13,815 nt of DNA from Ettlia oleoabundans (taxonomy: Eukaryota > Chlorophyta > Chlorophyceae > Chlamydomonadales). This document shows positions 9,101 to 13,802 of this stretch, one piece after another. Location of the stretch: NCBI GenBank assembly GCA_019693395.1, contig JAAMXP010000715.1:1-13815 (forward strand), given 5' to 3'. The translations under genes and the position numbers were made by a program. Below the pieces are notes generated by a model. That model made no database searches. It had not been told where the DNA came from and was given only the letters and a program-made list of their open reading frames with translations. Within the stretch, counting starts at the first letter, position 1. Every line of letters begins with the position of its first letter.

Positions 9101-12100
9101 CTTTATCTATCAACCTCTGCATGCTTCTCTGCTATGTATTACTGGGTCTGACCATCATACTCGCTGGGCAGGCATCTCTGGCAGAGGCCGAGGGTTAGCA
9201 TTTCACTTTACTTTCTTGCATTAGGTCTAATTCTTCGTTGTTCCTTAATTTTGCTTTTTCATTTTTATCCCTCAATCACTGCAGGCATCTCTGGCTGAGG
9301 CGGAGCTGGCGGTGGCGGCAGGCGAGCGTGACCGCCTGCAGGAGCGAGTGAGCCAGTTGGAGGATCAGGTGGGTGCTGGTGACCTTGTTTTGGAGTTTTT
9401 GGTTAAGTATGTTAGCGTGACATAGTATTGTTCAAAGGTGTTGCCCAATGGCTGAGGAGGAACAGGTGGGGGCTATGCCTTGGCCTTGACACTACCCTCG
9501 TGTTCTACCTTGAGACATAGTGTGTTCCGTGGTGTCACTCAATAGCTGGAGGACCAGGTGACTGCTAAGATGTTGTCCTACAGGAAGCCACCACATGCTG
9601 TGCCCCCCACCCCACACGCACACGCACACGCGGAGACACGCACGTCTCTCTCCACGCAACCGCCTGCCCTGCATGCAGGTGGCCCAAGCGAGGCAGGCAG
9701 CTGAAGAGGAGTTCCGGCAGGAGAAGGAGGAGCTTAGGGACAGGATTACCGCCCTCAATTCCGAGCTTGCGGAGGCCCAGCAGCTGAGTGCAGCAGCAGC
9801 CCAGGCGCTGATGGAGGAGAAGAAGGGCCGGGGGGCGGTGGTGGACCGCTTGGAACAGGTGTGTGTGCGCGTGTGCGTGTGTGTGTGTCAAGAGAGGGAG
9901 AGAGAGAGTGTGTGGGTGGGAGGGTGGGGGGCTCTGTTGCATGCAGGCGTGACTGAGGTTTTGCCTTGTTTGCTCCGAATGCTGCTGCTCGCCCCCTGAT
10001 GTGCTGTGCACGCTGTTCTGTGCTGTGCAGGATCTGGCTGAGCTGGAGGAGCAGCTGCGGTCGCGGGACCAGGAGGCACGCTTCTCACTGGCGGCAATGG
10101 CGGCCAGCGAGCGGCAGGTGGGTGCTGTACTTACCGCTCGCCCTACCACTCAACAGTACCAAGTATACCATATATTGAGTGGTGATAGTACCGCCTCAGT
10201 GGACACACAGTGAACATTGCAACTTACGCCCTGCGTGGAAGTGTCAGCAGCTTCAGATATGTGTGTGTTTCTTTGCGGTGGACTGCTTGTGCCTGTGTCA
10301 GCGCAACGAGAGCTTCTCAGTGCCCTAACCCATTGCTACCGCAGTTCTCCCATGTTGGTGCCACTTTGCGCATTCAACCATGCCATGGCCACCTACCATC
10401 CACTTACACACGTTCTTACCCTTCTGACTGCCTGCAGCTTGCGTCAGTGCGCGCTTCCTGGCAGCAGGAGGTGCAGCGGCTGTCTGGCCACGCTAACGAG
10501 CTGGCAGATCAGCTTGAGGCTGCTTGGAAGGACGGTGCGGCGGCCAAGGCGGCACTGCAGGAGGCGGAAGCCACCCAGCAGCGTGCGGCTGAGCTGGAGG
10601 CGCAAGTGCAGCGATTGGAACAAGAGGTGCGTTGGTGGGTGGGTGCTGCATAGGAAGAGAGGTGGGTGCTTGGGTGGGTGGGTACTGTCAAGAACAAGAG
10701 GCAGGTGGGTGGGTGGGCACTTCCAAGAAGTGGTTGGGTGAATGGGTGCGGCCAAGATGAGAGGTGTGTGGGCTGCTGCTGCCATTAGCGAGAGGTTCAT
10801 GTGTGTATGCCGCCTAGACCGAGGGGTGCGTGGGTGCCCGCATCCCCACCAAGTCAGCATTCTCATGCCTCCTCCGTCCTTCCTTGCTTCCATATTCCGC
10901 AGCTGGCCTCCATGCGATCACGCTCACAGCAGGACCAGCAGCAGCAGGCCGACGCGGCCTCTGATCTGGCGGCGCAGCTGGAAAGCGCGCGGCGGGAGGC
11001 GGCGGCGGCGAGGGGCGATGCTGACTTTGCTGAGGACCGTGCCGCCATGCTGGAGCGCTCCTGGAACGAGGCGCAACGGGTGGGTTGCTGGTATGCTGCA
11101 CGCCTTGTTCCATGTGAAAGGAGCGGTTGCAGGTGGTGACAAAAGTGGTGCTAGCTTATCCTCATGTTCAACTTTATTCTGCTCCCGACTTCTTCCCCAA
11201 GCTCCTCTTTGTCTTAAGTACCTGCCTGCTCGTCTACCTGCTCACCCCCCTCCCGTCTGTCCACCCTGACAACAAACAAATTCAACACCCACCCTGCCCT
11301 CGTGTCACCTGCGTCGGTTATTACCCGGACCACCTGCCAACCATGTACACGGGTGCCTACCAGCCTGCCTGCCGGTCCTGGCTATCCACCTCTTCTTCTG
11401 CATGCTCAACCCACCTGGCACACCCATCTTCCTATTCATTATCTACTTGACTTTGTCTGCCTGCCTATCTCCCTACAGGAGGCGTAGCAGCTGCTGCGCC
11501 ACCCGCCCCTTCCTACTACACAAATAAAACTTCACGAATAAACTCTCATTATTATCTCGATTGCCTTTCTATCTCAGCCTCAATCTCTAACATTCAATTA
11601 TCTCAGTTGTTTTGTGAAAACCATTACGTCGTTGCCTTCCTGCTTTTCAGGAGGCGGAGCAGCTGCTGAGCCAGAAGCACAGTGTGCAGAGCGAGCTGGA
11701 GGCCTCCCAGCGACGGGCTGCTAATCTGGCCGCACAGCTGGACGATGCACGACGCGAGGCTGCCGGCGCCGCCACCCTGGTCGCAGAACTTGAGGCTGCA
11801 AGAAAGGAGATGGCGGCGGCATCGGCGCTGGTCGCGGTGGAGAGGGAGAGAAGTGCGGCGCTGGCGCGTGCCCGTGATGAGGCCCAGCAGGTGGGTTGGC
11901 TGGCAAACTGGCTTGCCGGCTGCTTGGATGGGTGGCTAGGTTAGTGTTGTAGTTGGTTGGTTGACTGGTTGGTTGCTTGGCTGCTATGTTGTTGTTTTGG
12001 TTTGTTCAAGCCGGCAGCGTTTGTGGAGCAAGTCCTCTTGGTCTAGGGCTGTCGGTGGAGTATGTTTGCTATGGTGCTGTGGTTTACGGTGTTTACGGTG

Positions 12101-13802
12101 GTGACGTTTGCAATGAGTGGCGCACCTTGCACCCGCCCGCTTCCACATTGGTGGACTGCAGGAGGTTGCAAACCTCCAGTGGCAGCAAGCAGCATCTGCA
12201 GAGCTCCTGGTTACTCCATCCGCCTCATCCTTCACACCTTATGCCTTCCTTATCACCATCTTGCTTGCTGTCTTTTATCACGTTTTCTTCTATATTGATT
12301 GCAGGAGCTCGCAAACCTTAAGAGGCAAAAGCAAGGCCTGCAGGAAGCTTTGGAGCAAGCCAGACGCGAAGGCGCTGCTGCCTCTGCCCAGTCAGAGGGC
12401 GAGGTAGCTGCAGAGGTGCTGGCGGCACGGAAGGAGATGGCCGCGGCATCCGCTCTGCTGGCAATTGAGCGAGGGAGGAGGTCGGAGCTGGAGAAGGCTC
12501 GAAATGCCGCACAGCAGGTGCACCGCTGGCGTCTGGCTGTGTGTATGACTTCATCACTGGCTGTATGCTATGGTACTGATGGGTGGGGCAGTAGCAATGG
12601 TTGCAGCCACGCTTTGGCCTATGTCTGTGCATTTTGCTTTCCACCACTTTGCTCTTAGTGCTGTAAAGCATACTACATACACCGGGGCCTAAGCCCTCAT
12701 TTTATGTTGGATGGTCTCAGCCATCCATCCCGCCCTCTTTTTCATGTTTTGATACACCCATCCCTGCCCTCATCCTCCTCTTGCCCCTGCTCCTGCTTCG
12801 CCCGTGTCCTGCAGCAAGCCCAGTCAGCTCTGGAAGAAAGAAAGGTGCTAGAGCTGGCGCTGCAGCGTGCGCAGGAGGAAGCAGCGGTACGGTCCTCTGA
12901 ATTGGAAGCGGTACGACGGGAGGTACTGGCCCTTCGAGAGGCGGCAACCGAGGAGGCTGCCGCGCTTGATGCTCAGCTGGAGGAAGTGAGGAGGGAGGTG
13001 GCGGCGGCGGCTTCCATGGCTGCGGACGTTGAGGCGGCGAGAAAGGAGATGGCGGCAGCGTCGGCGCTGGTGGCGGTGGAGAGGGAGCGAAGTGCGGCGG
13101 TCAGGGCGGGGGCGCATCAGGTGCGACTCAAGTGACTGCTTTGCTGCCCGTTGTGCAGGCGGTGTGGGTGGGCGGTGGCGGTGGTGGTTTGTGCGCGTGT
13201 GTGTGGCTGGGGGGGCGGACAGGGGGGATCAAGTCGCCATGCTAGTGCCTAGTTCCCTGTTGCTCTCTGGAGCTGACATGATTGCAACTGTGTCAATGCT
13301 TACAAAACATGTGAGCACGTTTCCAAGCTGGGTTCAGTTTTGCAAGCTGCATCTGCCAGCCACAGCTCAAGAGCGAGCAAAGAGTAAACAGGCGCAAGCG
13401 CTGGCCCCCCCACCCCCCCCCCCACCCTGCCTGTGCAAACCCAACAAACGGTCTCCGGCTCTCTGCCCCGGGTGCACACCTCTGCAGGAGATCCAGTCCC
13501 TGCGCAGCGAAAAGGACGCCCTTCAGCAGCAGCTGGAGCGATCCGAGCAACAGGCTGCTGAGCTGGCAGCACAGCTGGAGGTGGCACGGAGGGAGGCGGC
13601 CGCCGCCAGGGCCTTGGTGGATCTGGGTGCTGCCAAAAGAGGCGGCAGTAATAGTACTACTAACAGTAACAACAGTAATGGAGGGTCGCCAACAGTGATG
13701 CCTGTGGACCTTGCGGTGCAACTTGAGGAGGCCAGGGAGGCGGTGGCCATGGAGCGGCGGCGAAGCGCGGTGCTGGAGCAGGCTTGGAGCGCGGCGCAGG
13801 AG
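2946..13802 (+). CDS. Long coiled-coil protein built from duplicated phase-0 exons (3'-partial)
   Basis: Reconstructed join of 21 exons: 2946-3188, 3348-3476, 3834-3917, 4139-4249, 4562-4801, 5111-5341, 5576-5734, 6001-6189, 6346-6429, 6853-7029, 7344-8351, 8732-8890, 9285-9368, 9679-9858, 10031-10117, 10438-10626, 10903-11079, 11651-11890, 12305-12517, 12815-13120, 13488-13802. This gives 1,535 codons with no stop, continuing past the window. Every exon is a multiple of three and every intron is phase 0. The start has a CACCATGG context. The protein opens with an Ala run, then a Lys/Ala-rich segment, and is afterwards almost entirely Glu/Gln/Ala/Leu/Arg heptads. There is no signal peptide, membrane segment, ATP-binding motif or other domain. 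Database searches would probably return generic coiled-coil hits (myosin-, SMC- or golgin-like). A scaffold or cytoskeletal role is inference. An alternative ten-codon exon at 6602-6631 may be included. Confidence 0.82.
3348..3476 (+). CDS. Coiled-coil gene, coding exon 2 (43 codons)
   Basis: Acceptor TATGCAG, donor GTGGGT. Its first 21 residues contain RQQLAEQEAAGQKLQ, the same motif as the start of exon 6 and the 21-residue unit amplified in exon 11. The rest is ordinary Glu/Lys heptads. Confidence 0.85.
3477..3833 (+). other. Intron 2 of the coiled-coil gene
   Basis: Phase-0, 357 bases. It holds a perfect 7-bp inverted repeat, GGTGTAC at 3759-3765 and GTACACC at 3771-3777, with a 5-base loop. 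At 3611-3633 an AG is followed by GCTGCTGG and then GTGAGT, a tiny stretch resembling the head of exon 2; it is too short to call. Confidence 0.8.
3834..3917 (+). CDS. Coiled-coil gene, coding exon 3 (28 codons; first of three 28-codon paralogues)
   Basis: Acceptor GCGGCTGCAG, donor GTGGGT. Core QLAAATAEQKHLEDRFAKLE aligns without gaps to exons 9 and 13, which also have exactly 28 codons. Four heptads long. Confidence 0.85.
4139..4249 (+). CDS. Coiled-coil gene, coding exon 4 (37 codons)
   Basis: Acceptor CTGTGCAG, donor GTAGGC. Contains AAAIAKAQLAVEAEK, then a Gly/Pro break (DGPGVALGK) that probably interrupts the coil. No paralogous exon was recognised. Confidence 0.8.
4250..4561 (+). other. 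Intron 4 of the coiled-coil gene
   Basis: Phase-0, 312 bases, GTAGGC to TGCACCTTCAG. Apart from GCTGTG/CTGTACTG-like short repeats near its start, I see nothing in it. Confidence 0.8.
4562..4801 (+). CDS. Coiled-coil gene, coding exon 5 (80 codons)
   Basis: A first helix, a Gly/Ser/Asp linker (SRDGEGSDGDGGE), then a helix starting KVMVLQEQLVVLSQQ that matches the end of exon 1. No GT donor in the right phase follows. The boundary was placed after ATGGCACAG by that alignment, which implies a GC donor. Reading on instead gives 55 non-heptad codons and a TAG at 4964-4966. Confidence 0.72.
4802..5110 (+). other. Intron 5, probable GC-AG intron
   Basis: The donor reads CAG|GCCAGT and the acceptor TTTGGCGCAG. 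The boundary coincides exactly with the exon 1 boundary in the paralogous module and keeps phase 0. The nearest GT (GTGGCA at 4806) would give phase 1, which does not fit exon 6. Nothing else is seen in its 309 bases. Confidence 0.6.
5111..5341 (+). CDS. Coiled-coil gene, coding exon 6 (77 codons)
   Basis: Eleven heptads. It starts with a 21-residue unit containing VQLAEQEAAATQLRQ and ends with DAAEAAVAQMRSRLASAQEQ and a Tyr-containing tail (VEAYKQQLIE). That second half reappears at the end of exon 11 (VAQMRWQLTTAQEQ, IEGYRRQLAE). Donor is GTGAGC. Confidence 0.88.
5576..5734 (+). CDS. Coiled-coil gene, coding exon 7 (53 codons)
   Basis: Contains near-perfect heptads (SELDSAK, AELNAAN, SELKDAK, SEVRDAK), alanine- and lysine-rich, somewhat like LEA-type repeats in composition only. 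Donor GTCAGT. It has the same length and relative position as exon 12, though sequence similarity is weak. Confidence 0.85.
6001..6189 (+). CDS. Coiled-coil gene, coding exon 8 (63 codons)
   Basis: Starts LENVRRSAEEAARQ, like exons 10, 16 and 17, and continues as Gln/Glu-rich heptads to QLAQAEHK. Acceptor CCCTTGCAG, donor GTGAGG. Nine heptads long. Confidence 0.87.
6248..6271 (+). repeat. G-tract cluster with G-quadruplex potential in intron 8
   Basis: Four G runs of 4, 6, 6 and 5 bases are each separated by a single T, on the transcribed-sense strand. This pattern meets the usual criteria for a stable intramolecular G-quadruplex. It sits about 60 bases after the donor of the shortest coiled-coil intron (156 bases), where it could affect splicing (inference). 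Confidence 0.75.
6346..6429 (+). CDS. Coiled-coil gene, coding exon 9 (28 codons; second 28-codon paralogue)
   Basis: QLAAAAADREDRQFRLSQLE aligns without gaps to exons 3 and 13. The end was placed by that alignment, leaving GAG|GCACGT, a GC donor. Reading on gives hydrophobic non-coil sequence and a stop at 6604-6606. Confidence 0.72.
6430..6852 (+). other. Intron 9, probable GC-AG intron with internal exon-end copy
   Basis: Donor GCACGT, acceptor CTCCTTGCAG. Besides the candidate microexon at 6602-6631, it holds two tandem 11-bp units CAGGGTAACCC at 6753-6774. It is 423 bases if spliced whole. Confidence 0.6.
6602..6631 (+). pseudogene. Candidate microexon or decayed copy of the end of exon 9
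   Basis: An acceptor-like TTTGACAG precedes 30 bases encoding FERRFRLEKD, followed by GTGCAC. The stretch resembles the end of exon 9 (FRLSQLEKE then GCACGT). It is open, phase 0 at both ends and would fit the heptads, so it may be a real ten-codon exon; it may equally be intronic debris. Confidence 0.4.
6853..7029 (+). CDS. Coiled-coil gene, coding exon 10 (59 codons)
   Basis: LANVRSMAQEEQQQ start, then ELEAQLEEARREAAAAHDLA and ERDRVEALEEA. Same length as exon 17 and clearly related along its whole length. Donor GTCAGA. Confidence 0.88.
7030..7343 (+). other. Intron 10 of the coiled-coil gene
   Basis: Phase-0, 314 bases, GTCAGA to TTTCGTAACAG. T- and C-rich; I see no repeat or gene in it. 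Confidence 0.8.
7344..8225 (+). repeat. 14 tandem 63-bp (21-residue) coiled-coil units
   Basis: Units start at 7344 and every 63 bases after that, with no insertion or deletion between them. Sequence identity between units is moderate, so the array is not a fresh satellite. The shared motif is RQQLAxxEAA-like, also found once each at the heads of exons 2 and 6. Confidence 0.9.
7344..8351 (+). CDS. Coiled-coil gene, coding exon 11 (336 codons, 16 units of 21)
   Basis: The exon is exactly 16 x 63 bases. The first 14 units follow a consensus close to E-A-x-x-VRQQLAEQEAAAQRLQR; unit 11 is the most degenerate. The last two units switch to the exon 6 tail type (VAQMRWQLTTAQEQ, IEGYRRQLAE). Each unit is three heptads with core positions at unit residues 2, 5, 9, 12, 16 and 19. 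Residue 9 is nearly always Leu, and residue 12 is polar (Gln, Arg, Glu or Asp) in all the regular units, breaking the hydrophobic core at a fixed interval. Donor GTGGGT. Confidence 0.92.
8352..8731 (+). other. Intron 11 of the coiled-coil gene
   Basis: Phase-0, 380 bases, GTGGGT to CTTGTACGCAG. Open frames through it are fortuitous. I see no exon copy or repeat in it. Confidence 0.8.
8732..8890 (+). CDS. Coiled-coil gene, coding exon 12 (53 codons)
   Basis: FKGAEDAAEESQRLADGRAA, then EVEQATSLRLQLQRELEEAE. Exactly as long as exon 7 and, like it, next after an exon 6-type tail. Donor GTGGGT. Confidence 0.85.
9001..9030 (+). pseudogene. Decayed copy of the head of exon 13 (copy 1)
   Basis: Follows GGTTGTGCAG and matches exon 13 at 24 of 30 bases, encoding ASLAQAKLAV. 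No phase-0 donor follows; the only nearby GT (9033) would break the frame. It looks like a truncated duplicate that keeps its acceptor. Confidence 0.7.
9172..9192 (+). pseudogene. Decayed copy of the head of exon 13 (copy 2)
   Basis: Follows TCGCTGGGCAG and matches exon 13 at 19 of 21 bases, encoding ASLAEAE, then runs into GGGTTAG. It lies 113 bases upstream of the real exon and has no usable donor. Confidence 0.75.
9285..9368 (+). CDS. Coiled-coil gene, coding exon 13 (28 codons; third 28-codon paralogue)
   Basis: ASLAEAELAVAAGERDRLQ, then ERVSQLEDQ, aligning without gaps to exons 3 and 9. Acceptor CAATCACTGCAG, donor GTGGGT. Confidence 0.87.
9369..9678 (+). other. Intron 13, with repeated exon-end/donor blocks
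   Basis: Phase-0, 310 bases. It carries two related blocks at 9419-9474 and 9514-9566, both containing a sequence like the end of exon 13 plus its donor. A CACACG-rich run lies at about 9610-9640 near the acceptor. Confidence 0.75.
9419..9566 (+). repeat. Diverged tandem duplication, about 95-bp period, bearing donor-like sites
   Basis: Both copies contain GACATAG, GGTGT, CAAT(G/A)GCTG and CAGGTG. The second holds CTGGAGGACCAG (9546-9557, LEDQ) followed by GTGACT, close to the true exon end TTGGAGGATCAG then GTGGGT. Donor-like points fall at 9368, 9465 and 9557. Confidence 0.6.
9679..9858 (+). CDS. Coiled-coil gene, coding exon 14 (60 codons)
   Basis: VAQARQAAEEEFRQEKEELR, then ALNSELAEAQQLSAAAAQAL and VVDRLEQ. 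Acceptor TGCATGCAG, donor GTGTGT at the head of a microsatellite. Confidence 0.86.
9859..9927 (+). repeat. GT/GA microsatellite directly at the donor of intron 14
   Basis: GT-rich repeats (GTGTGTGCGCGTGTGCG...) run from the first intron base and turn into GA repeats and then a GTGGG tract. Length change here would move alternative GT dinucleotides next to the splice site. Confidence 0.85.
10031..10117 (+). CDS. Coiled-coil gene, coding exon 15 (29 codons)
   Basis: DLAELEEQLRSRDQEARFSL, then AAMAASERQ. Acceptor TGCTGTGCAG, donor GTGGGT. One codon longer than the 28-codon family and not clearly related to it. Confidence 0.85.
10118..10437 (+). other. Intron 15 of the coiled-coil gene
   Basis: Phase-0, 320 bases, GTGGGT to CTGCCTGCAG. 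It contains a perfect 9-bp inverted repeat, ACCACTCAA at 10145-10153 and TTGAGTGGT at 10175-10183, with a 21-base loop. Nothing else is seen. Confidence 0.8.
10438..10626 (+). CDS. Coiled-coil gene, coding exon 16 (63 codons)
   Basis: LASVRASWQQEVQRLSGHAN, then ELADQLEAAWKDGAAAKAAL and RAAELEAQVQRLEQE. Member of the L-x-x-V-R family with exons 8, 10 and 17. Donor GTGCGT, followed by repeated junctions. Confidence 0.87.
10618..10763 (+). repeat. About five tandem copies of the exon 16 end and donor
   Basis: GAACAAGAG then GTGCGT (true junction at 10626) is followed by related units: GAAGAGAG then GTGGGT (10662), GAACAAGAG then GCAGGTGGG (10692-10709), GAAGTG then GTTGGG (10733) and GATGAGAG then GTGTGT (10764). 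Spacing is about 31 to 43 bases. GTGGGTGGGTG-type runs separate them. Confidence 0.65.
10903..11079 (+). CDS. Coiled-coil gene, coding exon 17 (59 codons)
   Basis: LASMRSRSQQDQQQQ, then DLAAQLESARREAAAARGDA and AAMLERSWNEAQR. Aligns end to end with exon 10 (also 59 codons). Acceptor TATTCCGCAG, donor GTGGGT. Confidence 0.88.
11080..11650 (+). other. Intron 17, longest intron, with a decayed head of exon 18
   Basis: Phase-0, 571 bases. C/T-rich with CCTGCCTG-like runs. An exon-head copy sits at 11479, followed by two AATAAA sequences near 11522 and 11537 in an A/T-richer stretch. The true acceptor is TGCTTTTCAG at 11650. Confidence 0.8.
11479..11498 (+). pseudogene. Decayed copy of the head of exon 18, with in-frame stop
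   Basis: Preceded by TCCCTACAG and identical to the start of exon 18 at 18 of 20 bases, but one G-to-T change turns GAG into TAG (GAGGCGTAGCAG). It lies 172 bases upstream of the real exon. Use of this acceptor would end the protein after two residues. Confidence 0.78.
11651..11890 (+). CDS. Coiled-coil gene, coding exon 18 (80 codons)
   Basis: EAEQLLSQKHSVQSELEASQ, then NLAAQLDDARREAAGAATL and ARKEMAAASALVAVERERSA. It joins an L-x-x-V-R-family core to the KEMAAASAL module shared with exons 19 and 20. Donor GTGGGT. Confidence 0.88.
11891..12304 (+). other. Intron 18, with a partial copy of the head of exon 19
   Basis: Phase-0, 414 bases. Starts with TTGG-rich simple sequence (about 11940-11990). 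An exon 19-like head lies at 12162. Acceptor TTGATTGCAG. Confidence 0.8.
12162..12209 (+). pseudogene. Partial copy of the head of exon 19, possibly a 16-codon cassette exon
   Basis: Follows GTGGACTGCAG. Its first 30 bases match exon 19 at 23 positions (EVANLQWQQA against ELANLKRQKQ). The frame stays open to 12209, where GTTACT could act as a weak phase-0 donor, giving a 48-base exon. More likely a decaying duplicate. Confidence 0.5.
12305..12517 (+). CDS. Coiled-coil gene, coding exon 19 (71 codons)
   Basis: ELANLKRQKQGLQEALEQAR, then AARKEMAAASALLAIERGRR and EKARNAAQQ. More diverged in the KEMAAASAL module than exons 18 and 20 are from each other. Donor GTGCAC. Confidence 0.86.
12815..13120 (+). 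CDS. Coiled-coil gene, coding exon 20 (102 codons)
   Basis: QAQSALEERKVLELALQRAQ, then a middle of V-R-R-E-V heptads and ARKEMAAASALVAVERERSA. Bases 13040-13099 match exon 18 bases 11801-11860 at 56 of 60 positions. Acceptor GTGTCCTGCAG, donor GTGCGA. Confidence 0.87.
13121..13487 (+). other. Intron 20, with C-run near the acceptor
   Basis: Phase-0, 367 bases. G/T-rich start (GTGTGTGGCTGGGGGGG region), then a C-run interrupted by single A bases at 13405-13427, about 60 bases before the acceptor CCTCTGCAG. The C-run has G-quadruplex potential on the minus strand. No exon copy seen. Confidence 0.78.
13488..13802 (+). CDS. Coiled-coil gene, coding exon 21 (105 codons)
   Basis: EIQSLRSEKDALQQQLERSE, then AAELAAQLEVARREAAAARA, a Ser/Asn/Thr/Gly linker (GGSNSTTNSNNSNGG), and a second helix with LEEAREAVAMERRRSAVLEQ. 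The linker sits where exons 18 and 20 carry the KEMAAASAL module. GTGGGG at 13803 fits the donor pattern, so the exon probably ends at 13802; the window stops 13 bases later. Confidence 0.8.
13641..13688 (+). repeat. Coding AGT/AAC/AAT trinucleotide tract in exon 21
   Basis: Triplets AGT, AAT, ACT and AAC encode a Ser/Asn/Thr linker flanked by Gly pairs. Base composition is much more A/T-rich than the surrounding exon, which suggests a simple-sequence insertion into a coiled-coil module. Confidence 0.75.

Larger units (their letters stand above)
8891..9284 (+). other. Intron 12, containing two decayed heads of exon 13
   Basis: Phase-0, 394 bases. Two AG-preceded copies of the beginning of exon 13 lie at 9001 and 9172. 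The rest is T-rich with no other feature seen. Confidence 0.8.

Noticed and set aside
9001..9192. Mutually exclusive alternative exons for exon 13
   Set aside because: Neither upstream copy has an in-phase donor, and copy 2 runs into a stop almost at once; decayed duplicates fit better.
2946..13802. SMC, myosin or kinesin heavy chain
   Set aside because: Only coiled coil is visible: no Walker motifs, motor domain or hinge within the window. Composition alone cannot justify those names.
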